Source: Holtermannia corniformis
Taxonomy: Eukaryota; Basidiomycota; Tremellomycetes; Holtermanniales
NCBI GenBank assembly: GCA_001599935.1
Contig: BCIJ01000045.1
Coordinates: forward strand, 25,236 to 89,235
Length of the DNA: 64,000 nt
Direction of reading: 5' to 3'
Program-made: the position numbers and the translations under genes
The notes under the pieces: model-generated
Databases searched by the model: none
Seen by the model: the letters and a program-made list of their open reading frames with translations, nothing else
Told to the model about the DNA's origin: nothing
Shown: positions 46,367-57,828 of the stretch, piece by piece
Position numbering within the stretch: the stretch's first letter is position 1
Layout of the letters: each line of letters opens with the position of its first letter

Positions 46367-47883
46367 TCACCGCTTTGGATATGGACTCGTGACCTTTCGC
46401 TTCCCGCTCTTCTTCCCGCCGAGTCCCAACCGCGCTGCGATCCCGCCGTACCGCGACTCCTTGCCTTTGCGCCCGCCAAAGACTTCTTTGCCTCTTGCTT
46501 GGCGCTGTACACCATCGACGTCGACGCCCTTGCTTCGCAGCTTGGTTTTGCGTTCTTCGACCTTTTCCCGGTTCGCGTGCTTCTGTAATTGCGTCTTGGA
46601 TTGCTCAAACAGCGCGTTGACTCTTCGCTCGTCTTTGAGCGTTTGCTGGGCGAGGAGGAAGGATCGCACACTGGCTGATACGGCCGCATCGAGAGCTTCA
46701 CCGTCGGGCGCGACACTGACGCCAGCGTGTCGGATCCCAATGATATCACTCGGCTCAGCCAAGGCTTCACCCTCTGCACGCCCCAGCATGCCGCCCTCGA
46801 GGTCGTCTAGCGTCCACGCGCCAAGTTTGCCCTCGCGAAAGGCTCGTAGGAGATAGTTGCGCGCAATGTCGAGGTCGCGTTCTCCGCCTCGACGCAAAGC
46901 TCCAAGTCGGTCCGCTAGAGCTTCGAGTAGTTGGTGGATGTCGTTTGTTGGCTCGGTGAATGCGGACGGAAGGGGCAGGGATGACAGGTACGAGCCTGAT
47001 GTGGGCGATCGCAGGTTGAGACAGTAGAGGAGGTAGTCTACTACCACGTCTTGCTCGAACAGACTCTCCTTGATTCCAGCTGTGGTTGTCAGCACGCCTC
47101 GCTACCAATGTGAAGCACCCACATGTCAACGCAAGCTTCAACCCGCGCTCGGCTCCCTTGGCGCCCTTGCCTAGGTACGGCAGCATGACACCAGGGGTAT
47201 CGTAGACATAGATACTCGGACCCTCATGAATCTTGACCGTACCGGTGAGTTTGCGAGTGATGCCTGCTTCGGCGCCGACTCGAAAGGCCTTGCCCTTGTG
47301 CACGCCAACGCGGCGGAGAGCGTTTAGGAGGGAAGACTTGCCGACGTTGGGCATGCCTATGACCAGGATCTTGAGGTCGGGAATGGTTTCTGCGTTGGCT
47401 CTGGCGAGGTCTGCCTGCTCAGCTGGGGACTCGAGGAGCGAGTGTACGCACCGACGGCATGACGAAGCACCTTGCGAACGTCGGCGTCGACTCGTGTGTC
47501 TGCAAACATGACCTTTTGCCGGCCGTGCTGGAGGAAGGCTTGTTGAAGCGGCTACAGTTGTCAGCTCTGCCTGCTCCGACCTGCAAACGCACCGACTCGA
47601 ACCTAGCCTCTGCCAAGTCTCGCTTGGTATACACGACGAGCTTCTCCTTGCCCTTGCCGTTTCCTCCAGAGTACTCGCCATAGCCAGGCCAGGCTTTGCC
47701 CAGGGCCTCGTCGAACACCGGGTTGACGCTCGTAAGCGGCAGTCGAGCGTCTCGAGCTTCAATGACCAAGTCGATGTCCTTGAGCAACGCTGGCAGGTCA
47801 CGGAGCGAGCGCGCCATATGCCCCACGAACCATGATGGCGTTCGGCCTGGCAGCGGGAAGAACAGGCGAGGCTGGAAGGGCAT
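46367..47883 (-). CDS. MTG1: mitochondrial ribosome-assembly GTPase Mtg1
   Basis: Circularly permuted YlqF/YawG-type GTPase on the matrix side of the inner membrane, needed for large mitoribosome maturation. The ATG ends at 47883: FVGHMARSLRDLPALLKDID and LVIEARDARLPLTSVNP, then G4 VVYTKRDLAE. After an intron come KVMFADTRVDADVRKVLRHA, G1 LKILVIGMPNVGKSSLLNAL, G2 region GAEAGITRKLTGTVKI and G3 IYVYDTPGVMLPYLG. The C-terminal domain holds ESLFEQDVVVDYLLYCLN and IARNYLLRAFREGKLGAWTL. Beyond the usual family end it carries about 130 extra residues with a charged coiled coil (RRVNALFEQSKTQLQKHA) and a basic Gly/Lys tail. Start codon is 114 bp from that of divergent TRM7. Confidence 0.92.
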
Positions 47884-47997
47884 TAGCAGTAGAATTTGAG
47901 GACAGCAAGGTCAAGATTGTGAGATCCACACGTGATGGTCGATGTTTGTCGTATCCTTGACAAGACGTTGAGGATAAATCAGAGCAGAAGGAGCACC

Positions 47998-49243
47998 ATG
48001 AGCGGTTCGAGGTCTAGCGTTGACAAGCGGGACATCTACTATCGGAAATGTGAGTGTTCTTGTCAGCGGCCGTGCTGACTGTCCCAGGCAAGAGCGAAGG
48101 TGCATCCGTGGTTGCGCATTCGACGTAGCTGACATACTGTCAAGGCTACAGAGCTCGATCCGCATTCAAGCTGCTCCATCTGGGTGAGTAGTCTTGTCTC
48201 GGCCTACGTCTGACGATACAGATGAGGAATTCGACCTGTTCACCGGCGTGCAGACGGCCGTCGATCTCTGTGCTGCTCCAGGATCATGGAGTCAAGTGCT
48301 CAGTCGGCAGCTCAAGTAGGTCCGGTCTGCTCGAAGGAGAGTTTTGCTGACACTCAGCAGCTCGTCCGGCTCTGAGCCTGCCCAGATTGTCTCTATCGAT
48401 CTCCAGCCAATGGTAGGGAGTGATGCTATGGACATTGCTGACACTTGTAGGCGCCGTTGCCCAACACGACTATCCTACACGCCGACATTACCAAGCCCAG
48501 CACTGTTCCACTCGTGCTGAGCGCCATGAAGGGCAAAAAGGCCGACCTCGTCATCTGCGATGGCGCTCCTGATGGTATGCGTTCCGCATCCAAGACCGCA
48601 ACTGACCAGCACAGTGACCGGCCTGCACGATCTCGACGCCTATCTTCACTCTCAGCTGATACTGGCTGTGCGTTGTTGCACCACGGCGAGTGATACTGAC
48701 TCCTGCAGGGCCTGACGCTGTCTCTCCCTCTGCTCGCACCGCACGCAACCCTACTCTTCAAGATTTTCCTCTCACCTCTCGACCCGCACGCAGCACACTT
48801 GACATCGCAACTGCGACCATTCTTTGCCTCACCGGACCTTGCTCATCCCCAACCAACGTCCGGTTTTGACACGCAAGGCCGTCGAGGCGGCGTCTGGGTT
48901 CGCAAGCCTCGCAGCAGTCGTAAAGGCAGTGGTGGTGCGTCCTCTCCATCTCGTATCATCCAACCGAGCTGAGATTGAGCAGAAGCGTTCATTGTCTGCC
49001 GAAACTTTGATCCTGCATCCCTGCCGTTCCCTCTTGCCGTGTCGGATTCTGTACTCTGTGATCTCGGCGAAAAGCTCAAGGGATCGCTGACGCTCGACTC
49101 GTTTGCGGGCTTGCTGGGTCGTGAAGAAGCTGTTGATGAGCGGGAATGGGAAAAGGTCAAGGGTTTCGTGGGTGGTGGTGATCTGAGGTGGGTTGCAACG
49201 ACGTAGCGTGTCAACTGATGGACGTAGCGCATGGAACGCTTGA
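47998..49243 (+). CDS. TRM7: tRNA anticodon-loop 2'-O-methyltransferase Trm7 (FTSJ1)
   Basis: SAM-dependent enzyme methylating Nm32/Nm34 of tRNA-Phe, -Trp and -Leu. [40 protein letters not shown] and [19 protein letters not shown] (SAM site) are textbook Trm7. Then [32 protein letters not shown] (catalytic Asp), LLFKIFLS (Lys) and [20 protein letters not shown] (Glu). The end is [14 protein letters not shown], where the last exon is joined by an intron starting inside AG|GTGGGT; this restores the family's GDLSAW ending, whereas the unspliced frame stops at RWVATT. Exon 2 is a 12-nt microexon (48088-48099). Divergent from MTG1. Confidence 0.93.
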
Positions 49244-49440
49244 GATGGAATTGTTGTCGCATTGCAGTTGTGTAGCATATGTACCGCATCGACCTCACGC
49301 GCTCTTGGTTACTGTGATCCGCAAAGATGCCCACACAGGTCACTCGGTTCATATCAACAACGATCAAAGTATATACAATCACGCCCAGCTTTACTTGCTA
49401 ATACACAACTTGAAGTATACACACGGTGACGCCTCGGCGC

Positions 49441-51591
49441 TCAGTCGGACGGCGTCTGGCCATCGAGGTAGCTGGTCAGGCGGGACCACTGCCTCACCGA
49501 CGGGTGGTCGAGGATCGAGTTGTCGGGCGAGAGGCTACGATGTCAGCCGTGCACAAGACGTGAATGTGGAGGGAGGGAGGGAGGGAGGGATGGAGGGAGT
49601 CGCCAGGGAGACCGGCAGAGGACCACTCACTAGTGCGACAACAGCAGGTGCCCAGTCGTACCCATCCTCTTGAAGACCCTACCGGCAAAGCGGCCGTCGC
49701 GCCTGGGGATCTGCTTGACGGTGTTGGCCGGGATGTTGCACGGCGGCGCAAACGCAATGACGCCTGGGGTGTCAGCGTCCAGCATAACAGGTTGACGAAT
49801 GGGTTGGATGATGGTGATGAACGCGCGGCAGATGAGCGGCGACGACCAACAGTGTGGTGGACGGGTGATGATGAACGATCGAACTCACCGATGATCGAGA
49901 CAAAGTCGCGCGAGTTGACAAAGTGCTCGACGCGCTTGAACGGGAGCTCGCCGTCGCGCCTGGGAGGCGCGCTGAAGTGATTGGCGGCCGACGCGAACGT
50001 GTAGATCTCGAGCTTGGCCAATTGCGAGTGGTTGAAGTCGTCCAGGAGCTGGTCCTATGACAGTGTTAGGAGGGTGGAGCGAGTTGGTACGAGCAGACCA
50101 AGGTGGGGCTAGGAGCCCCTCAGCTCACCCGTGGTGGGATCCGGGCTGAGAGTCTGGCGTGTCATTGTAGCATGGCAGCGCGCTGGTGGCCACGAAGGTA
50201 TCTGCTTATCGCGCCGCGCTCAAAGACAGAGTAAAGGCAACGACGACGCCGAGCCACCAGCCAAGCCGGAAGAAGAGCAAGGAGAGAACGAATCGACAAA
50301 TGCGACTTACCACCCAACCAGACAAAATGATACCGCCTTGCGAGTGCGACATGAGGACAACACGCTTCTTGGTACTGTCGCGGATGGCAGCGCTGAGAAC
50401 CTGCTTTGGTCAGCGCCAGCTCAAACCCCACCCAAGACGACTCACCTCGTAGCCCGACCTGGCGTCATCCGTGGGCCAGAGCAAATCGCGCTGGACCAAG
50501 CACTCGAGCAGGTCGAACCACATGCCCTGGGTGCGGTTGTGGATGCCGATGATCGGCCTGCGGAACAGTTGCTGCAGGCGGTTGATGATGAGCTGGTTGC
50601 CGGACTGCGAGGTCGCGATGCCGTTGACGCTGCGGGGAGTCAGCGGTGCAGGCAGGAGTAGATGAGGCTGTCAAGCCGGGCAAGAGGCTGCGTCATATGG
50701 AGAGCAGAAGCGGACGGTGGGCGTCGGCCGCATGGGACTATGTCGACGTGCCAAGTGTAGCACCTGATGTTGGTAGCCGCTGGGCGCAGACGCATCCCCG
50801 CAGGGTTGCATGTCGAACTTGACCCGAGACCAAGCAGCATAGACAGCACACGGCAGAGAGACGAGGATGATGTACGAGATGACAACATGGTGGAATGAGA
50901 TGGGATCAGATGCAAGCAAGGGCGCAGCGTGGCCGGCGCGAGGACCCTGGAGCTTGGCACCGCCAACAGGCAAGACGCAGGGCAGGACGCAGACGCCAGC
51001 AGAGGCGTGCCAGACAGGGATCCGATGCGAGCAATGGGAGGGTGAGCACGCCGAGTCGGGGTGGGATCACGATCCCCCTCCGTCAGGTGCCAGCACCCAG
51101 AGCCCAGAGCACCCCGGCCAAGAGCCAAGCCGAAACAAAAGAGATACTCACAAGAGCCAAGCCTCGTCACGCCAGTCATCTTGGTTCGGGAGCTCTGGCC
51201 TTGAGTGGAGGACGTTGTTGCCCTGGATCCAGTTGCTGATCTGGATGAACGCGTAGACGATCGCGGCCGCAATCAGCATGGACGGGATCCCGATCGTGAA
51301 GCTGCAGACGACGAGCGCCGTCAGAGCCAAGGACGAAGCGGTGAGCACGACCAAGAGCACGGTCCCGGCCCAGGACGCGTCCTTGCCCGGGCGTGGGAGC
51401 GGGTTGACGACGTTGAGGAGCTCGTTGGCGTTGCGGAGGATGAGGCCTGCGTCGGCGAGCAGCAGCTTCCAGGGCGGAGAGCGAAGGTAGATTGGCTGGT
51501 CGACTGGCTGAGACGGGTCGACGTCGTAGATGACTACGGGCGGGAGCGAGGCCACGGCGGCGGCGGCAGAGGTCGACGCGTTGGCCGACAT
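49441..51591 (-). CDS. fungal alpha/beta-hydrolase-like membrane protein, unknown function
   Basis: Member of a fungal family I know only as lipase-like hypothetical proteins. The ATG ends at 51591 (MSANASTSAAAAV). The N-terminal part has IYLRSPPWKLLLADAGLILR and two adjacent membrane helices (AGTVLLVVLTASSLALTALV, SMLIAAAIVYAFIQISNWIQ). After a 522-nt intron comes FVNGIATSQ, LQQLFRRPIIGIHNRTQGMW, FDLLECLVQRDLLWPTDDAR, RVVLMSHSQGGII, KLEIYTFASAANHFSAPPR, VEHFVNSRDFVSIIG, GRVFKRMGTTGHLLLSHY and a short tail ending GQTPSD. The nucleophile elbow reads SHSQGG rather than GHSQGG, and the IEH/VEH and GH..SH segments could supply acid and His. Substrate unknown. The join WLF|VNG fixes the long intron. 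Confidence 0.78.
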
Positions 51592-52420
51592 GCTGTGTAG
51601 TGTCAGTGGGGTGTGGCAAGTGGATGTGAGGTGGTAAGCGGGCAGCGAGGAGGATACAGGAGGTGGATGTAAAGAGGTGAGGATGGACGGTGCAGAGGAT
51701 AGGGGTAGACCGTCGAGCAGGACCGACGGCCCCTCGGTGGTGACGGCGACAGTGGTAGCGTTGGCGAGAGAAGAAGAGTGGGACGTACATGGTGCTTGAG
51801 ACTGTGAAAGTTGTCGACTGCAATGAGGATGTGGATGCGACGAGGAAGAGGACGACGCGGTCGGTGTTAGCACGGACCGCACGAGATCAGCGTCGGCGCC
51901 GGTTGCGAGTGGACAGACGTCTGGAGCGGGCTCTGGAGCACTGCGCGAGACTGTAGACAGCAATGGATACCTTGACCGTCGCTGACCAGACCTCGGGTCG
52001 ACTCGAGCAGAGCAGGACAATAGCGATGAAAGGTCCCGGTCGCACTCTGCCTGCGTTTTCCTCACCGGTCGATGTCACTGACGGCGACGGCGACGGCGAC
52101 GGTACAGTCGATACTCGCTACGAGTACAGCCACAGGCAAGAGCACCATGGCGTCTTTGACCGCATCACCAGCATCAGCTTGAACCGTCAATCTCACCAAC
52201 CAACGGCCGGCGGTAACAAGAAGCCAACTGAGCCAAGCCAGAACCGCCTGCTCGCCATCGAGCACAGTTCCACGCTCGCCTGCGCACCGTCAAGACCGCA
52301 CAAGAAGGCAAGCAGGGTTCACTCGCATCGAAGGCGCTTCCCACTTCCCTTTCCTTGTCAGAGCTCGCTCACCCTCACCCTCCCTTCGCACCGACCGATC
52401 GCCACCCGCGCTCGCTCGCC
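51592..52420. other. divergent intergenic/leader region before SWI1
   Basis: About 830 bp between the hydrolase and SWI1 start codons. The minus-strand frame is open beyond the hydrolase ATG to about 52065 (Ser/Thr/Pro-rich) but with no conserved content, so I treat it as leader. It holds CGACGG-type short repeats near 52082-52102. No RNA gene seen. Confidence 0.45.
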
Positions 52421-52527
52421 ATGAGTGACCCGTTTGCCGTGTTGAACGCTCAGGCGCAGTCGCAGCAGGCTCAGCAGGCGCTCGCTCAGCTCATGCATCA
52501 GGCTCAGCAGCCGCAACTGGGCGTACC

Positions 52528-52570
<43 letters not shown>

Positions 52571-55500
52571 CAACAGCAGCAGCAACAGCAACCTCAGGCC
52601 CAAGGCGGGAACCAGCAGGCAGATCCTCGAACGGTGAGTAGGTGAACCGCCGCTGTTTGCGTGTATCCAGCTGGTATGGGACTTGTGCGGTCGTGCACGC
52701 TGCACCGTGCGCGATCTCAATCGATTGCACTCTGCCAACTGCACATGTCTCGTCCGTCACCCTGTGCCGGCCGTTGCTAGTCGACCGGTCCCAAGGGAGA
52801 TCGTGCCCATCGTCCTCACGTCGACGACCGAGATCAGCCGCCACCGCTCGTCGCAACCGCCTTCGCGGCGGCGGGCGCAGGGCCTTCCTCTCATCGCCGG
52901 GATCGTACAGGCAGGATCGAGCTGCAGCTGATCTTGCCTGCCATCGTGTAGCAATGGCTGGAGTCGATCACTGCGAACAGACTGCGAGTCATAGTCACTC
53001 GAGCACTGGCCTCACCACGCTGCACCCTGTCCAGCATTGCTGACACTCTCAGACCGCCGCCCTGCTTGCCAACTTTCAACGCTTGCAGCAAAACGCACAA
53101 AACCAAGCCAACCCGAATGCGCAGTTCAATTTCCCCCAGCAACCGCAACAGCGTATGGGCGGTGGGGTGCATTCACAGCAGCAAGGGCTGTTGAACGCCG
53201 GTGGGCCGGGACAGCACGTGTCGGAGCAGCAGCGGCGGGAGATGCTGCAAATGTGAGTGGTCCGAAACGGATCAACAGGCTGACACTGCGCAGGTTTCTG
53301 CAGCAGCAACAGCAGCAGAGCATGCAACAGTCGCTGCCGATTGCGTCACAGCAGCCCATGCAGCAACACCAGATGCAACAGCAGACAAACCCAACCGCGT
53401 ACCTGCAGCAGATGCAACAACAAGCCAACTTTCTCAATGTGCAACAACCATCCCAGCAAACCCTCGGGCAGGGCATCACCACCCACCAGCAAAATGCCGC
53501 CATTGCCTCCCTCCTCGCCCATTCACAAGGCTCGCAGAACCCGCAACTCGGCAACAACGCACTGTACGCAGCTCAACTCGCTCAGCACCAACACCAGCAA
53601 CCGCGCCCGCCGATGCAAGTCAACGTCAATGGCCAGATCCAACAGCAAATGCAGCAGCAGCAGCCGATGCCGCAGCAGCGTCCACCTCAGCCGCAACAGA
53701 TGCCACAGCGTGCTGCGAATGGTCTCCAAATCACCTTGACCGCGCCGATCATCGATATGGCTAAACGGGGCGAGCTCGACCCCTCGCAGATGTCACAGGT
53801 GGGTTCGCTTGCATCGGATTCGCGGCTGACGCGCCCAGCTTAAACTCTTGCTCGCCGCTCAGGCTAGCGCGTCGCGTTTGCAGGGGCAGATGCAGCAGCC
53901 TCAACCGCAGCAGCCCCAGCAGCCCCAGCAGCAATACCAGCAGTCGATGCAGCCCCAGCAACCGCAGCAACAACCCCAGCCGCAGCAGTACCTCCAACAG
54001 CCGCAAACATTCTCCCAGCCGACATCCTCGCCTCAAGTCCGCCCGCAAGCGACACCACAGAATCAGATGCAGCCTCTGCCCCAGCAACGGATGCAGGCGC
54101 CGTCGTCTGGCCAGTTCCAAGGCTCGTCACCCGCAATGCCTGCTGCCGCACCGCAACGTCAACCATCCAACGGGCCTCCGCCGATACACAACTATGCCGC
54201 CATGACGGATCAGCAGCTTCATTCGATGACACTGGCGTTTGCAAAGAAGCTCGCCCAGCTCGAGCAGAGTCTTGCTCAAGGCGGGTCCGGCCCTGTCGGT
54301 AGCGACACGCGGAACAAGAGCGAAGCGTTGAGGCGCGATTGGCGCGGCATGATGTCGACCCTAGTGGCCGAGTGCAACTCGCGCGGGATCGTGGTGCAAA
54401 AGGGTCAACCGTGAGTAGGGTGGGTACAGTGCTAGGCTGACTTGTCGTAGACAACTTGGGACAGCTCAGCAACCGATCAACCTGACCGGTAACTCGCCTT
54501 TCCAACCAGCCGCAGCGACGCTCGCCAACCAGCCGTTTCCTTCCTATCAGCAAGATCAACGGCAACCTACCCCGCAGCAGCAGCAGCAACTCCAGCAGAT
54601 CCTCCAGATGCAGCAGTCGGCCCCGCCAAAAGTCGCGCTCGGGTACACGGACATCAAGGCGAATCACCTTGCGACACGCCTGCCGCCTTCGCGCGTCGCC
54701 GTCTTTAGCAAAGACAAGTTTTTCGACTCGCTGCATGCCCTGTACAACCGCCAGGGGATCAAGCCTTCCGAGCCAAAGATTGACGGACGCGGTGTGGATC
54801 TGTATGCGTTGCACAATCTGATCCAGAGGGCTGGGGGTAGCAAGCAGGTGCGTGGCTTGGAGAGGACGGACACGACTGACGATACAGGTCGCTGCGGGCA
54901 ATGGGTGGCCACTGGTCGCTGGCCAGATGGGCTTTGCAATGCCCAACTCGCAACCACCGCGTTCGACACCCGAGGTCGGGCTCACACTGGCTCGCATCTT
55001 TCAAGAGTTCCTAGGCGATTTCGAAGTCATGTACGCCCGGCTGCTACAGACGCAGGAGCAGCAGCAACCACCGCCGGCTCAAGCTCCGCCTCAGACGTAC
55101 ACTCAACCGGCGCCACCGCCCGCTGGTCCGGGCATCACCAACGACTTCATCGCGACGATTGCGACGATGCCGATCGGTCAGATCCAGTCGCTTGGGTTGA
55201 GTCAGGAGCAACTTCGTCAAGTGCAACAGCACCGCCTCAGTCAGCAGTCACCGCAAGTAACGCCGCAGACTTCTCAAGCTCGGCCCCCGCTGCCTCGACC
55301 ACCGTCTCAGCCGCAGCAGTCGCCAAAGATCAACCCGGGCGCTCTCAGCGCGCAGCAGATTGAAGCCGCGCGAGCGGTGATTGCGCAGATTGAGCAGAAC
55401 GCAAAGCAGTCGTTTCGTGAGTGGCTGCCGTGCGCCGCCAACGCTGACGACCCAGCGCAACGCTCCATCGAGCTGGGCGAGAGCGATCGGCAAATGTACA

Positions 55501-56573
55501 TGCGCGAGCTTATGGAGCTGGCGCGCATCACGACCGATATCGATCGCAAGATGCCAGTGTATGTTGCAACGCGCGGTGGGCAGCAGGACGAGGCGATGAA
55601 GCGGATCATTGCCATGGTGAGTAGGTCTTTTGTCGCGATCCGACTGACCCCGCAGTGCATGTATGCGCGCATTGCCGTGTCCAACGCGCCAAAGAACATT
55701 TTCCAATTCCAACTGTCCGAACTGTCCAAGCTCAAGCAGATGCTCATGACGTTTTATCCGGTCTTTCAGCCGATCATGGCCCAAATCGAGGCTCAGCAAG
55801 CAAGGCCACCGCCCACGCCCGCAGTGTCGGCACCGAGTCCTGCCGAGACTGCCAAGCTGGCACGCGGGTTGCGAGTCGAGGACCTCAAGCAGCCTCCGCT
55901 CAAACGGCAAAAAGTACAGGCTGGCATCTCGTCACCTTTGCCTGCAACGCCGCAGGATCCCAAGACGCCGGCTACACCTGCCGGCGCGTCACCTCGACCA
56001 CTGTCTGCCAAGCGGAGTGCGTCGAAAAAGCTACCGAAACGCAAAGAGTCTTTTGCCAAGCCGGAGAAGAAGGATGAGAACGCGCTCGGGATCAAGCTCG
56101 GCGAAGACATGGTGGCGAGACGGGCGAGGGAGGAAGAGCAAGCAAAGGTCGATCCATTGGGGTTGATCACCCAAACGTGGGGCGAGCTCGGCGAGGGCGA
56201 CTGGCTCGCGGGGCTGGGACAAGACTTGCAGCGGGCTTCGGCCGGCGTTCTCGAGCCGACGGTCGACTTGCCACCGCCGTCGGAAGACTTGTTTGACTAT
56301 GCGTCATTCATCGACGACTCGGCGCTCGACGACGGCATCATGCCAACGCCAGAACTTGTCCCACCACCGCGCGCGGGCTCGCCAGACTTTTCGCCCGATT
56401 CAGACGTTGCCATCTCTCCAGCATCGCCAGTCATTGCCATGCGCTCGCCGCCGCAAGAGACGGCCTGCCTGGGCGAGAGCATTGAAGATCAGTGGTTCAA
56501 CGGGTTTGGCACGGGCGGCTGGAAGTGGGAAGGGGAAATGGAGGGCGGGAGCTGGGCGATCGAGGGCAACTAG
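52421..56573 (+). CDS. SWI1: SWI/SNF subunit Swi1 (ARID-domain, Gln-rich)
   Basis: Chromatin-remodelling subunit. ATG 52421 starts MSDPFAVLNAQAQSQQA, then a 21-Gln run and, after a 419-nt intron, AALLANFQRLQQNAQNQ and several Gln/Pro/Met-rich exons. The ARID domain is KDKFFDSLHALYNRQGIKPS, EPKIDGRGVDLYALHNLIQR, AGGSKQ | VAAGNGWPLVAGQMGF. The C-terminal region includes LTLARIFQEFLGDFEVMYAR, LSAQQIEAARAVIAQIEQNA, ELGESDRQMYMRELMELARI and FQLSELSKLKQMLMTFYPVF, then Pro/Ser-rich and acidic segments. It ends GGWKWEGEMEGGSWAIEGN. Gln-rich Swi1 of yeast forms a prion; a similar property here is only a possibility. The stop is 31 bp from that of the next, convergent gene. Confidence 0.85.
52529..52591 (+). 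repeat. CAG/CAA tract encoding 21 glutamines
   Basis: Uninterrupted Gln codons in SWI1 exon 1: the first part pure CAG, the end mixed CAG/CAA. The pure part is a likely length-polymorphic microsatellite. Confidence 0.95.
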
Positions 56574-56604
56574 TTGTACCATTGGAAATGTACATTGCTA
56601 AAGA

Positions 56605-57828
56605 CTACATGCGGTCCATTGCCGCCCAGATCTCGGCGCAGGTAGCCTCGAACGGGCCGTCATTGGTGACCACCACGTTGGCGATACCCTCGATCTGGTC
56701 AGCCCCACGCGAACGCTTGACGTTGTCCTTGGTCGAATCGAACGCCTTGCCCTCGGCTTCGGTGCGGCTGATGCGGAGAGCGAGGGGGGTGTCGAGGTAG
56801 ACGACGAGAAGCTTTGCGCGGGACTGACCTTTGCCGATCAAGGCGATGAGCTGTTGGGTGAGGGCAAAGTCGTGCAGACTGTCAAGGGTGATGACCTCGA
56901 GCCAGCGGTGCCAGCGGGTAAACAGGTCGAGCTCGTGGACCAGCTCGAGTGCGCGGGTGTGGGCATCCTCCTTGTAGATGTTGCGGCCGAGCCGAGCCGA
57001 AGCCAAGTCGCAGAGGTATGCAATCTTGACGCGGAACGCGTTGGGATAGTGGGCGACTGTAGCCGTGCACATGGACGACTTGCCGCACTCTGACATCCCG
57101 CCAAACGCGACCACGCAGCGGACGTTGGCAAGGAGCGGGCGCCATGCGTAGTCGGTTGCCGCCTGGAGTGCCGCAGTGACCTCGGCGAGCGTTTCGACTG
57201 GACTCCCGGTTCGGGTGATGACCACCTTGTAAAGGCCCTGGTCGACCTGACGGTCGAGCGCCATCTGCAGGTACTCTTGATACAGAGCGTAGAGCGCCGT
57301 GTTCGTCGAGCCTGCACGCGCAGGTGTGACGCGATCGGGTTTATTGGCAAGACGGAGGAGAATGGGAAAGGTCTCGGTCGGAAAGTCGACATTGTGAGCG
57401 CGGAGGATCGCCTCGACACGACCCTCGGCCTCGACGGGGCTGATCCTACGCATCACCGCGGTGCGTGCGATGCACACTGCCTTGTACATAATAGCGGACC
57501 GGTCAAAGGCGGCGCCCGGAAGGGCAAACCTCGTGCCCTGGTGGGTGATGGCAGTGCCGGGCAGTGGGGCAAACTTGGCAAGACGCGTCTGACAGCCTCG
57601 AACGAGAGCCAGGACAAAGTCCTCGTCAGAGGCCGCATTTTTGGGAAAGTCGGGATCCGCGAGGTCGGCCGTACCGAACCAAGCCTCGGTCTTCAGCTTG
57701 TCGTCGATGGGGTCATAGCTGTTGAGATTCCCAGAGTGCTCGAGAGGCCAGTGGCGAGGAAAGAGGCTGAGAAGGGTGGTCTTGCCAATGTTGTCTGCGC
57801 CGGAGAGCGATACGGTGAAGGGAAGCAT
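56605..57828 (-). CDS. intronless protein with two P-loop kinase-like modules
   Basis: A single uninterrupted 407-residue ORF. The first P-loop is TVSLSGADNIGKTTLLSLFP, resembling thymidylate-kinase/dNK-type folds (followed by W and an Asp-rich DPIDD). DRSAIMYKAVCIARTAVMRR gives an Arg-rich lid-like segment. A second P-loop occurs in ANVRCVVAFGGMSECGKSSM, with LLVVYLDTPLALRISRTEAE (strand plus R-x-x-R), KDNVKRSRGADQI and GIANVVVTNDG, as at the end of dephospho-CoA- or guanylate-kinase-like domains. The two halves look like a fusion of small-molecule kinase folds. Substrate unknown; I know no named homologue. The absence of introns is unusual here. The ATG ending at 57828 is in good context and there is no signal peptide. 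Confidence 0.8.
   Translation of the reverse strand: MLPFTVSLSGADNIGKTTLLSLFPRHWPLEHSGNLNSYDPIDDKLKTEAWFGTADLADPDFPKNAASDEDFVLALVRGCQTRLAKFAPLPGTAITHQGTRFALPGAAFDRSAIMYKAVCIARTAVMRRISPVEAEGRVEAILRAHNVDFPTETFPILLRLANKPDRVTPARAGSTNTALYALYQEYLQMALDRQVDQGLYKVVITRTGSPVETLAEVTAALQAATDYAWRPLLANVRCVVAFGGMSECGKSSMCTATVAHYPNAFRVKIAYLCDLASARLGRNIYKEDAHTRALELVHELDLFTRWHRWLEVITLDSLHDFALTQQLIALIGKGQSRAKLLVVYLDTPLALRISRTEAEGKAFDSTKDNVKRSRGADQIEGIANVVVTNDGPFEATCAEIWAAMDRM

Noticed and set aside
51592..52065. N-terminal extension of the hydrolase-like protein.
   Set aside because: Frame is open but unconserved Ser/Thr/Pro-rich sequence; the ATG ending at 51591 gives a sensible N-terminus.
52634..53052. Extra exon within the first long SWI1 intron.
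   Set aside because: The open frame lacks the Gln/Pro/Met bias of the flanking exons and has no suitable paired splice sites.
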